A stretch of 5,251 nucleotides of DNA from Synechococcaceae bacterium WB4_1_0192 (GCA_009926195.1 RFPK01000149.1:1-5251), one strand, 5' to 3'. Shown: positions 1-5,251, numbered from the stretch's first letter. Numbers and translations are program-made. Notes: a model not told the origin generated them from the sequence alone.

Positions 1-377
1 TAGCCATCACCCTCGGGAAGCTCATCGCTGGGAGCCTCAGGCGCCGAGCCTGGATCGGCCGCAGCGGGCTGGGTGGCGATCTCGGTGGCCGCCAGGGTGC
101 TCGGCTCCCAGACGCCCACCAGCTGCAGATGCAGCTGATCGACCTCGCGGTAGCGGGGGTAGGCCACCCAGAGGTGGGGTTTGCTCAGATCGAGGTGACG
201 CCGCATCAGCGTCAGCACCCGCCCGAGAACCACGGCTTCGATCTCCGTGCCGTCCTCGGTCTGGATGGTGCCGCGGGTGAGCTGGTCCGGGTCGCTGGGT
301 GTGTACGTTCCGCGCACCACACCGATGGCCCGGTACTGCATCGGTTCGGTGACCGGGGAAATGGGGTGGTGACGCAT
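1..377 (-). CDS. Conserved cyanobacterial protein of unknown function (5' part, truncated by window edge)
   Basis: The gene reads leftwards from ATG at 377 and stays open for 125 complete codons. The last two bases are TA, so the next codon is Tyr or a stop. The core is a compact domain: YRAIGVVRGTY (residues 15-25), a TRGTIQTEDGTEIEAVVLGRV stretch around 33-53, then HLDLSKPHLWVAYPR and LHLQLVGVWEP. It ends in an Ala/Pro/Asp/Glu-rich linker that looks disordered. From memory this matches a protein conserved across cyanobacteria in which the acidic linker is followed by a second domain beginning with an aromatic residue. That favours Tyr, not stop, at the edge. There is no signal peptide or membrane segment, so it is probably cytoplasmic. 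A second ATG at 341 (MQYRAIGVV) is an equally plausible start, because neither start has a clear Shine-Dalgarno. Function is unknown. The gene is divergent from the TPR gene. Confidence 0.8.
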   Translation of the reverse strand, partial: MRHHPISPVTEPMQYRAIGVVRGTYTPSDPDQLTRGTIQTEDGTEIEAVVLGRVLTLMRRHLDLSKPHLWVAYPRYREVDQLHLQLVGVWEPSTLAATEIATQPAAADPGSAPEAPSDELPEGDG

Positions 378-482
378 CGTCGCTTGGGAATCCGCGGGCG
401 GTTGTCGAAGTCGATGGCCCGGCCGCCAATGTAACCAGCCCGACCCAGACGGCAGACTTAGCAGCGATCCCCAGGCTCAGCC
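378..482. promoter_or_regulatory. Divergent intergenic region, presumed promoters for both flanking genes
   Basis: This 105-base gap separates two divergent genes and must hold both of their promoters if they are not transcribed from elsewhere. On the minus strand, TACATT at 433-428 matches the sigma70-type -10 consensus at four of six positions and lies about 50 bases before the ATG at 377. I found no convincing -35 element upstream of it. On the plus strand nothing stands out before the ATG at 483, and there is no Shine-Dalgarno in front of either start. The regulatory call rests mainly on gene orientation. Confidence 0.3.
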
Positions 483-1340
483 ATGCAGCCACGCGCCAGA
501 TCCGTGCCCCGGCCTGGTCGGCTGCTGCCGCTGGGCATCAGCGCCGCGGTGGCGGGCTGCATCACGCTGGGTTGGTGGCTGGGACGGCACAGCGCTCCCG
601 ATGCAGCGGATCCGGCGCGGCGAGCCCTGGAACGCCAGCTGGAGCAGCTGCAGGAGCGCACCCGCGGCGGCCAGCTCAGCGACGCGGATCAACAACGGCT
701 GCTCGAACTGCTGCTGGCTCTCGGCCAGGACAAAGCCGCCATTCCCTTGCTGGAGGGCATGGCCGATCAACACCCGCAGCGCTGGCCGTTGCGGCTGCTG
801 CTGGCGGAACTGCGCCGCAACGGCAACGACCGCAACGGCGCTGAACAGGAGTTGCTGCGGCTGCTGAGCCTGCAGCCCGAGCGCATCGAGGCCCTGCAAC
901 TGCTGGCGCTGGTCCAACTGGAGCAGGGTCGAGGCGGAGCGGCGCAGGTACGCCTCAAGGGCCTGCTGGAGAGCAAGCTCAAGCCAACCGCCCGGCCGGA
1001 GGCAGTGCCGATCGGCCTTCTGCTGGCTGATCTGCAGCAGCGCCAGGGTCAGGTGGGGGAAGCGGCGGCGCTCTACGGACGCCTGGCGAACGAATTCGGC
1101 AAGGACCCACGTCCCCTGCTGGCACTGGCGCTGCTGCGTCAGGAACAGGGCAACACCCAGGCCGCCCAGGAGGCCCTGGCTCAGGCCCGGAGCCGCATGG
1201 GCGAGGCCTCCGGCGTGCGACTCGATCAGGTGGCCAGCGGCTGGGGGGTGAGCAGCCTGCGGCGCAATGCGTTCAGGGCGCCTTCACCAAAGGGGTCGCC
1301 GGGCCCGGCGCCGCAGGTGTCTGCACCTCCAACGCCTTGA
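483..1340 (+). CDS. Membrane-anchored TPR-like repeat protein
   Basis: This 285-residue protein has a short basic N-terminus, then one hydrophobic segment at about residues 14-33 (LLPLGISAAVAGCITLGWWLG), which predicts an N-terminal membrane anchor or uncleaved signal. A charged Gln/Glu/Arg-rich helix follows (about 45-60, possible short coiled coil). The rest, about 67-238, is an all-helical array with the spacing of tetratricopeptide repeats: LLxLG-A-PLL-HP at 73-98, a second unit at 101-132, a third from 135, then LLADLQQRQGQVGEAAALY and ALALLRQEQGNTQAAQEAL. Such arrays bind other proteins, so this is likely a scaffold or assembly factor facing the cytoplasm or periplasm. The partner cannot be read from the sequence. 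The tail (about 255-285) is Pro/Ser/Ala-rich and probably disordered. The last 22 codons overlap the convergent downstream gene on the opposite strand. No Shine-Dalgarno precedes the ATG, but it is the first start able to include the hydrophobic segment. Confidence 0.85.
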   Translation: MQPRARSVPRPGRLLPLGISAAVAGCITLGWWLGRHSAPDAADPARRALERQLEQLQERTRGGQLSDADQQRLLELLLALGQDKAAIPLLEGMADQHPQRWPLRLLLAELRRNGNDRNGAEQELLRLLSLQPERIEALQLLALVQLEQGRGGAAQVRLKGLLESKLKPTARPEAVPIGLLLADLQQRQGQVGEAAALYGRLANEFGKDPRPLLALALLRQEQGNTQAAQEALAQARSRMGEASGVRLDQVASGWGVSSLRRNAFRAPSPKGSPGPAPQVSAPPTP

Positions 1341-1674
1341 GGGCCGCATCGATCGCGTCGGTCGGCGGGGTGGCGTCATCCATGGCGGTGCCCTTGCGGA
1401 TCTTGTTCATCAGATCCATCGGGTTGGCCGAATCGAGCACGGAGCCCCCCTTGGAGCTGCCGTTGCTGCCGCCAGGGCCGTAGTCGTAGAAGCGCTGCTC
1501 CTGGGTGGAGAGGCCATTGGTGTAATCAGCATGGGCTGGCCCCATCGCGCCGATCGTGGTCAGCGCCACGCTGGACAGCACGGGACAGGCGGTGCTGCAG
1601 AGCAGGGTGTAGAGCTTGGTTGCCGACCTCAACAGCGTTGAGCCGCCGGATCTGCGGCAGTCGGAGCGGTGCAT
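1273..1674 (-). CDS. Small predicted exported protein, conserved in picocyanobacteria, function unknown
   Basis: With the ATG at 1674 the product is 133 residues. Residues about 14-49 form a plausible signal peptide: a basic n-region with R16 and K20, a hydrophobic stretch rich in Leu, Val and Ala, and an AHA motif at 47-49 before D50. The mature protein would be about 84 residues in the thylakoid lumen or periplasm. It begins DYTNGLSTQEQRFYDYGPG, followed by a Gly/Ser linker, GGSVLDSANPMDLMNKIRKG, an acidic-Pro segment with DAIDAAL, and a Pro/Ala-rich tail. From memory the DYTNG, EQRFYDYGPG and SVLD..NPM-L blocks recur in picocyanobacterial proteins, but I know no function. An ATG at 1731 would add 19 residues. 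I prefer 1674 because a -10-like TAGCAT lies between the two starts and the longer form nearly collides with xth. The 3' end overlaps the TPR gene by 68 bases. Confidence 0.72.
   Translation of the reverse strand: MHRSDCRRSGGSTLLRSATKLYTLLCSTACPVLSSVALTTIGAMGPAHADYTNGLSTQEQRFYDYGPGGSNGSSKGGSVLDSANPMDLMNKIRKGTAMDDATPPTDAIDAALKALEVQTPAAPGPATPLVKAP
1297..1310. repeat. 14-bp perfect palindrome in the overlap of two convergent genes
   Basis: CGCCGGGCCCGGCG is a perfect inverted repeat centred between 1303 and 1304. It could fold in RNA from either strand as a 5-bp GC stem with a four-base loop. It lies inside the tail-to-tail overlap of the TPR gene and the small exported protein gene, where a bidirectional terminator or pause would be useful. 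No T-run follows on either strand, so a classical intrinsic terminator is not supported. In GC-rich coding sequence a palindrome of this size may well be chance. Confidence 0.35.
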
Positions 1675-1702
1675 GGCCGCTGGATGGTCAGAGAGTGAGG
1701 GA

Positions 1703-1708
1703 ATGCTA
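1703..1708 (-). promoter_or_regulatory. Candidate -10 element for the small exported protein gene
   Basis: Read on the minus strand this is TAGCAT, four of six matches to TATAAT. It lies about 28 bases before the ATG at 1674, which would give a leader of roughly 20 bases. No recognisable -35 hexamer sits 16-18 bases upstream. If real, transcription would begin downstream of the alternative ATG at 1731, which supports the shorter start. The call is weak and rests on one hexamer. Confidence 0.22.
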
Positions 1709-1754
1709 GTGGCCATGCCGGGCCCAGCCATGGGGCACCATGCCCGCCAGGGCC

Positions 1755-1759
1755 GAGAG
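1755..1759 (+). promoter_or_regulatory. Weak Shine-Dalgarno deciding the xth start
   Basis: GAGAG ends four bases before the ATG at 1764. It is a partial match to the anti-Shine-Dalgarno and the only purine tract near either candidate start of xth. The ATG at 1740 has no such tract. This agrees with protein evidence, because the family normally begins two to six residues before the conserved WN(V/I)N motif, as it does from 1764. Confidence 0.4.
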
Positions 1760-1763
1760 ATCC

Positions 1764-2600
1764 ATGCGCATCGCCACCTGGAACGTCAATTCGGTGCGGA
1801 CACGCCTGGATCAGGTCCAGGCCTGGCTGGAGCAGGCGCAACCGGATGTGCTCTGTCTGCAGGAAACGAAGGTGGCCGACGCGCTGTTCCCCCATCAGGC
1901 GTTCGAGGCGCTTGGCTACGCCACCGCCATCAGCGGCCAGAAGGCCTACAACGGCGTGGCGATCCTCAGCCGTCTGCCCATGGAGGACGTGCAGATCGGC
2001 TTTCAGGCATTGCTGCCAGACGATCCGGAGGCCAGCCAACTGAGTGAACAGAAGCGGGTGATCAGCGCCCTGATCGATGGGGTGCGGGTCCTCAACCTCT
2101 ACGTGCCCAACGGGAGTGCCCTCAAGAGCGAGAAATACCCCTACAAGCTGGCGTGGTTGAGCTGCCTGCGCCGTTACCTCCAGGCGCTTGAGCACCAGGG
2201 TGATCCGCTCTGCATGGTGGGCGACTTCAACATCGGCCCGGATGCGCGGGACCTGCCCGATCCAGAGCGTCTGACCGGCGGGATCATGGCCAGCGAACCG
2301 GAACGTCGCGCCCTGGCCGAGGCCCTGGGGGATCGACTCAGCGATGTGTTCCGCGTCTTCGAGCCGGACAGTGGTCACTGGAGCTGGTGGGACTACCGCA
2401 GCGGCGCCTGGGACCGCAACCAGGGCTGGCGCATCGACCACATCTACCTGTGCGAGCAGCTGCTCGCCTGCGCCACCGGCTGTGTGATCGACCGCGGTCC
2501 CCGCGGCAACGTCCAACCCAGCGACCACGCGCCGGTGGTGGTGAACCTGGCCTGGCCGCCCGAGGAGGAGAGCGATGAGGAGGGCGACGGCTGGGGCTGA
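1764..2600 (+). CDS. xth: Exodeoxyribonuclease III / AP endonuclease
   Basis: This 278-residue protein belongs to the exonuclease III branch of the endonuclease/exonuclease/phosphatase superfamily. The family cleaves DNA 5' to abasic sites in base-excision repair and removes nucleotides 3' to 5' from duplex DNA, using Mg2+ or Mn2+. The catalytic set is complete: N7 in TWNVNSVR, metal-binding E34 in LQETK, Y113 in LYVPNG, D154 and N156 in GDFNIGP, the DNA-contact WSWWDYR at 206-212, RIDHIY at 223-228, and D254-H255 in SDHAP. E34 falls at the same number as in E. coli ExoIII, supporting the start at 1764 over the ATG at 1740, which would add eight non-conserved residues. The length is near the E. 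coli enzyme (268), apart from an acidic tail after the last strand (EEESDEEGDGWG). There is no export signal, so it is cytoplasmic. It is divergent from the small exported gene and convergent with glcD. Confidence 0.95.
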   Translation: MRIATWNVNSVRTRLDQVQAWLEQAQPDVLCLQETKVADALFPHQAFEALGYATAISGQKAYNGVAILSRLPMEDVQIGFQALLPDDPEASQLSEQKRVISALIDGVRVLNLYVPNGSALKSEKYPYKLAWLSCLRRYLQALEHQGDPLCMVGDFNIGPDARDLPDPERLTGGIMASEPERRALAEALGDRLSDVFRVFEPDSGHWSWWDYRSGAWDRNQGWRIDHIYLCEQLLACATGCVIDRGPRGNVQPSDHAPVVVNLAWPPEEESDEEGDGWG

Positions 2601-2610
2601 ACCCACAGCC
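2589..2610. terminator. GC-rich hairpin between convergent xth and glcD (possible bidirectional terminator)
   Basis: GGCTGGGG at 2589-2596 pairs with CCC at 2602-2604 and CAGCC at 2606-2610, giving an eight-pair stem with one bulged A (2605) and a five-base loop. It spans the xth stop codon and most of the 20-base gap before the glcD stop. The location is right for ending both convergent transcripts. No T-run follows on either strand, so it is not a textbook intrinsic terminator and could act only as a pause or 3'-end stabiliser. Confidence 0.35.
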
Positions 2611-2620
2611 TCGACGCCGC

Positions 2621-4153
2621 TCAGAAGACCACCGCCTCCGCAGGTAGCTCGAGACCGGCAACCCGGAGCTGCACCTGCCGCTGCAGCGATTCACCACAGG
2701 TTTTCGGGGTCGGGAAGATCTTGCCTGGGTTGGCCAGATCATCCGGGTCGATTGCACGGCGCACCAGCTGCATCGTGGCCTGGTCATCGGCGCTGAACAT
2801 CCAGTCCATGTAGCAGCGCTTGTCGCTGCCGACGCCGTGCTCGCCGCTGATGCTGCCACCCGCCTCGATGCACAGACGCAGGATCTCGCCGGCCAGACGC
2901 TTCACCCGCTCATTCACGCCGGGATCGTCGGCGCGATAGAGGATCAGGGGGTGCAGGTTGCCATCGCCGGCGTGGAAGACGTTGGCCACCGGCAGACCAT
3001 GCTCGGCGCTGAGGCGATCGATGGCGGCCAGCACCTGCGGCAGGGCGGTGCGGGGCACCACACCATCCTGCAGGTAATAGCTGGGGAACTGACGGCCGAG
3101 GGCCGTGATCGCACTCTTGCGGCCCTTCCAGAGGCGGGCGCGGGCTTCAGGGGTCCAGGCCTCGCGCACGGCACCGGCACCGGCCTTGAGGCAGAGGCGA
3201 CTGGCCAGCTCCACCGCCGCCTTCACCTCACGCTCATGGCCATCGAGCTCAATCAGCAGCACCGCGGCGGCATCACGCGGATACTCATCAACGCCGAAGG
3301 CGTCATTGACGGCCTGGATGCAGGGGCGATCCATCATTTCCATGCCGGCCGGCAGAACGCCGGCACCGGTGATCAGCCGCACCGCCTCACCGGCGGTCTC
3401 CATCGAGGCGAAATCCGCCAGCAGCACCGCCACGCTGGCGGGGGTGCGCAGCAACCGCAACGTGATCGCAGTGGCGATTCCGAGGGTCCCCTCACTGCCG
3501 ATGAACACACCGCGCAGGTCCAGGCCACCCATCTCCGGCAGGGCACCGCCAAGCGTGGTGATCGTGCCATCGGGCAGCACCACCTCCATGGCCAGCACGT
3601 GGTTGCTGGTGACGCCGTACTTGAGGCAATGAACCCCGCCGGAGTTCTCCGCCACATTGCCGCCGATGCTGCAGGCCACCTGGCTGGAGGGATCGGGGGC
3701 GTAATAGAAACCATCGCCAGCCACGGCGCGCGTCACCCAGCTGTTGATCACGCCGGGCTCCACGGTGATGCGCTCATTGGCGAGATCGATCTCCAGCACG
3801 CGGCGCATGCGGCTGGTGGCGATCACGACAGCCTCCTGCTCCGCCAACGCCCCCCCGGACAGACCGGTGCCGCTGCCGCGGGCGATGAATGGCACCGCCA
3901 GCGCGTTGCAACAGCGCACGACTGCCGCCACCTGCTCGGTGGTTTCCGGCAGCACCACCAGGGGCGGCTGGTGGCGATGCAGTGTCAGACCGTCGCAGTC
4001 GTAGGCCAGCAACTCCTGACGTTTGGAGACCACCGCACGGGGCGGCAGCAGGGCCCGCAGGCGCCGCTCGAGGGCACGCCAATCTGCTGAACCCTGCGGG
4101 GTTCCGTTCCAGGCGGGGGAAAGGCTGGCGGATGCACTGGTCACGGACGACAC
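2621..4153 (-). CDS. glcD: Glycolate dehydrogenase FAD-binding subunit (GlcD family)
   Basis: This 510-residue FAD-linked oxidoreductase of the VAO/PCMH fold probably oxidises glycolate to glyoxylate in the photorespiratory 2-phosphoglycolate pathway. The FAD domain spans about 60-240: ARGSGTGLSGGA at 91-102, DPSSQVACSIGGNVAENSGG at 154-173, and IGSEGTLGI at 218-226. The C-terminal substrate/cap domain carries HAGDGNLHP at 394-402, SGEHGVGSDK at 436-445 and the terminal DPDDLANPGKIFP at 469-481. Length is close to E. coli GlcD (about 499). The start at 4153 is GTG. A second in-frame GTG lies at 4144, there is no in-frame ATG back to the upstream TAG at 4192, and there is no Shine-Dalgarno. 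The first 25 residues are poorly conserved in character, so the exact start is uncertain. No glcE or glcF is adjacent, which is usual for cyanobacterial glcD. The related D-lactate dehydrogenases share these motifs, so substrate is an inference. Confidence 0.92.
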   Translation of the reverse strand: MSSVTSASASLSPAWNGTPQGSADWRALERRLRALLPPRAVVSKRQELLAYDCDGLTLHRHQPPLVVLPETTEQVAAVVRCCNALAVPFIARGSGTGLSGGALAEQEAVVIATSRMRRVLEIDLANERITVEPGVINSWVTRAVAGDGFYYAPDPSSQVACSIGGNVAENSGGVHCLKYGVTSNHVLAMEVVLPDGTITTLGGALPEMGGLDLRGVFIGSEGTLGIATAITLRLLRTPASVAVLLADFASMETAGEAVRLITGAGVLPAGMEMMDRPCIQAVNDAFGVDEYPRDAAAVLLIELDGHEREVKAAVELASRLCLKAGAGAVREAWTPEARARLWKGRKSAITALGRQFPSYYLQDGVVPRTALPQVLAAIDRLSAEHGLPVANVFHAGDGNLHPLILYRADDPGVNERVKRLAGEILRLCIEAGGSISGEHGVGSDKRCYMDWMFSADDQATMQLVRRAIDPDDLANPGKIFPTPKTCGESLQRQVQLRVAGLELPAEAVVF

Positions 4154-4275
4154 ACGACGATCCGGGCCTGACGCACCGGCGGCATGAACCTACTCAGGTT
4201 GCGACGCTTCTCCGGATCGGGCCAGGGGGGAGTGAAGATCAGCGCCGGACGGACCATCAACAGAGCCTGATCCCG
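4154..4275. promoter_or_regulatory. Divergent intergenic region between glcD and the channel gene
   Basis: This 122-base gap separates two divergent genes and is where both promoters would be expected. I could not identify a convincing -35/-10 pair on either strand. The minus-strand TAGGTT at 4192-4187 matches the -10 consensus at only three positions. The one structured element is the inverted repeat listed separately. No RNA gene is visible. Confidence 0.3.
4158..4219. repeat. Inverted repeat, two 8-bp arms, in the glcD/channel divergent region
   Basis: CGATCCGG at 4158-4165 and its exact reverse complement CCGGATCG at 4212-4219 flank 46 bases. The left arm begins five bases upstream of the glcD GTG. 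The pair could be an operator for a dimeric regulator bridging the divergent promoters, or it could be chance in GC-rich DNA. The wide spacing makes an RNA hairpin unlikely. Confidence 0.25.
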
Positions 4276-4584
4276 ATGAGACGACCTGCTGAGGTGCCGG
4301 TGGCCCCCCGGATGCGCAAGGCGTCCGCCCGGCTGCTCATGGCGGCTCTTGCGCTCCTGATCAGCTTCGCCAGCCCGCAGCCGGCCCGAGCGCTGGGATC
4401 CTCGACAGAGGCCGTGCAGATCGGCGCCTTCCTGACAGGGCTCGGGGATCTCGATCCCATCCACAAGAGTTTCTCGGCCGCCTTCTGGTTGTGGTCGCTC
4501 TCGCCTGAAAACGGATGGGTCTCCACTGGACAGGATGGAGTTCCCGAATGCGATCCAGCTCGAGAGCCCCAACGCCATCTCTGA
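4276..4584 (+). CDS. Ligand-gated ion channel homologue, N-terminal part (first frame, signal peptide)
   Basis: This frame encodes the beginning of the channel gene. From ATG 4276 it has a basic n-region (R12, R14, K15, R19), a hydrophobic core LLMAALALLISFA at 20-32, and PARA at 36-39 before LGSSTEAVQ, a good Sec signal peptide for sending the next domain to the periplasm. The mature start (AVQIGAFLTGLGDLDPIHKSF followed by FWLWSLSP, to residue 77) resembles the first beta strands of the extracellular domain of prokaryotic pentameric channels. After about residue 78 the frame gives unrelated residues and stops at 4584, while the family sequence continues in the next frame. An internal ATG at 4312 (MRKASARLL) is an equally good start and leaves a shorter, more typical signal peptide. 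On its own this 102-residue product would be a non-functional fragment. Confidence 0.7.
   Translation: MRRPAEVPVAPRMRKASARLLMAALALLISFASPQPARALGSSTEAVQIGAFLTGLGDLDPIHKSFSAAFWLWSLSPENGWVSTGQDGVPECDPAREPQRHL
4508..4534 (+). other. Frame change inside the channel gene
   Basis: The family-like sequence passes from frame 1 (FWLWSLSP, ending at 4506) to frame 2 (MEFPNAI, from 4535). Frame 2 is open back only to a TGA at 4433-4435 and frame 1 closes at 4582-4584, so the change must lie between these limits. Homology narrows it to about 4508-4534. Joining the frames requires skipping one base. The first candidate is the four-A run at 4508-4511: removing one A gives PETDGSPLDRMEFPNA. A natural indel, an assembly error and translational frameshifting are all possible. 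No heptameric slippery site is visible. Confidence 0.75.
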
Positions 4585-5251
4585 GTCCACCCCGGCCGGG
4601 AAATGGAGCCAGCGAAAGATCGTCGGCACGTTCCGGCATGGCTGGGATGTGCGGCACTTTCCGTTCGACCGCCAGCTGCTGCGCATCGAGCTCGAGGAAT
4701 CCGAGCGGGTGAGCCAGAAGCTCATCTACCAGCCCGATGCGAAGAATTCCGCCCACGATCCGAAGCTCAGACCGAGCGGATGGTCGATCCGCTCAACCAG
4801 GCTCGTCACGGACACCCACCCCTACCCGACGACGTTCGGTGACCCACGCCTGCCCCCCGGCAGCGGCAGCAGCTACGCCCATGCGGAATTACAGATCCTG
4901 GTGGAGCGCACCGACTACAGCGGGTTCTGGAAACTGACGGCGGGAGCCTTCGCGGCCGCGCTGATGGCCCTGGCGTCCTACGGGCTGAGGATCGACAATC
5001 CCAGCGTCCTGAGTCCACGCTTCGGCCTGCTGGCCGGCTCCACATTCGCCGCTGTGATCAGCCTGCGCGCGTCCGCCAGCGAACTCGGGGCGAGCGGCTA
5101 CACCACGCTGATCGACGCGGTCCATAGCTCGGTGCTGCTGTACATCCTGCTGGCGACCGCCAGCGGCGTGGTGGCCTGGCGCCGCTACCAGCGGCAGGAG
5201 GACAGCAAGGCGATCCAATGGCAGGAGCGACGCATGGCTGGCCTCACCAGC
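4535..5251 (+). CDS. Ligand-gated ion channel homologue (pLGIC family), main part, truncated by window edge
   Basis: This frame is open for 239 codons to the edge of the window. It carries the rest of an extracellular beta-sandwich domain and three membrane helices of a pentameric ligand-gated channel. Numbering from the ATG at 4535, WSQRKIVGTFRHGWDVRHFPFDRQLLRIELEE (24-55) contains the Cys-loop/Pro-loop signature FPFD at 42-45, without flanking cysteines, as in bacterial members. The domain ends in YAHAELQILVERT at 114-126. Then come M1 (131-153), M2 (162-182, starting RFGLLAGSTFAAV) and M3 (190-215). A basic/Gln-rich loop RRYQRQEDSKAIQWQERR follows, and M4 would lie past the edge. Such proteins sit in the membrane as pentamers gated by a small ligand or protons. 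The ligand here is unknown. The ATG at 4535 is probably internal, because the true start lies in the other frame at 4276 or 4312. With the frame break, only a fragment without signal peptide would be made. Confidence 0.85.
   Translation, partial: MEFPNAIQLESPNAISESTPAGKWSQRKIVGTFRHGWDVRHFPFDRQLLRIELEESERVSQKLIYQPDAKNSAHDPKLRPSGWSIRSTRLVTDTHPYPTTFGDPRLPPGSGSSYAHAELQILVERTDYSGFWKLTAGAFAAALMALASYGLRIDNPSVLSPRFGLLAGSTFAAVISLRASASELGASGYTTLIDAVHSSVLLYILLATASGVVAWRRYQRQEDSKAIQWQERRMAGLTS

Noticed and set aside
37..492. Minus-strand frame of 151 codons and a plus-strand frame at 129-434 at the left edge
   Set aside because: Both are Arg/Gly/His/Pro-rich without motifs and conflict with the minus-strand frame ending at 377, which carries clear conserved cyanobacterial blocks.
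1629..2606. Open frame of 325 codons on the minus strand, antisense to xth
   Set aside because: The product has no recognisable domain and covers the fully supported xth gene, so it is a codon-bias shadow.
2837..4090. Long open frame of 417 codons on the plus strand, antisense to glcD
   Set aside because: It is His/Gln/Gly/Ala-rich with no motif, and lies wholly opposite a gene whose family motifs are complete. Long antisense frames are expected in GC-rich coding DNA.
4501..4540. Programmed frameshifting in the channel gene
   Set aside because: There is no heptameric slippery site, and the needed change is a one-base skip, not a -1 slip. An indel or sequence error is simpler.
4141..4756. 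Minus-strand frames opposite the start of the channel gene
   Set aside because: They lack motifs and lie opposite a signal peptide and extracellular domain with clear family sequence.
1..5251. HIP1 octamers, CRISPR arrays, tRNA genes, insertion sequences or attachment sites
   Set aside because: Reading by eye gave no exact GCGATCGC, no spaced direct repeats, no tRNA-like cloverleaf and no transposase motif. Near matches such as TCGATCGC at about 1348 are not exact.
2621..5251. A new functional system formed by glcD and the channel gene
   Set aside because: The two are divergent, belong to unrelated families and share only a short gap. Adjacency alone does not support a joint system.

Overview
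The window looks like a chromosomal segment of a high-GC picocyanobacterium (Synechococcus/Cyanobium type). The evidence is strongly G/C-biased third codon positions, short intergenic gaps, starts mostly without a strong Shine-Dalgarno, and two small proteins that match, from memory, families restricted to cyanobacteria: the RAIGVVRGTY protein at the left edge and the secreted DYTNG...EQRFYDYGPG protein. I saw no tRNA, rRNA, insertion sequence, CRISPR array, phage gene or exact HIP1 octamer (GCGATCGC). The taxonomic call is an inference from sequence style and remembered families.

Layout from left to right: (1) the 5' part of a conserved cyanobacterial protein of unknown function, minus strand, running off the left edge; (2) a divergent gap of 105 bases; (3) a membrane-anchored TPR-like protein, plus strand; (4) a small predicted exported protein, minus strand, whose 3' end overlaps the TPR gene tail to tail by 68 bases; (5) a short divergent gap, then an exonuclease III-type AP endonuclease (xth), plus strand; (6) a 20-base convergent gap with a GC-rich hairpin; (7) a GlcD-type FAD-linked glycolate dehydrogenase subunit, minus strand, probably with a GTG start; (8) a divergent gap of about 120 bases; (9) a prokaryotic pentameric ligand-gated ion channel (Cys-loop receptor superfamily) homologue, plus strand, running off the right edge and split by a single frame change early in its extracellular domain.

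The strand alternates at every gene, so there is no visible operon. The genes read as independent units: DNA repair (xth), photorespiratory glycolate oxidation (glcD), envelope or membrane proteins of unknown role, and a receptor-like channel. The most interesting item is the channel homologue. Its M2 helix and M2-M3 loop can be laid without gaps against remembered vertebrate glycine receptor sequence, and its reading frame is broken once while the rest stays open for at least 239 codons. I found no evidence for a new multi-gene system.
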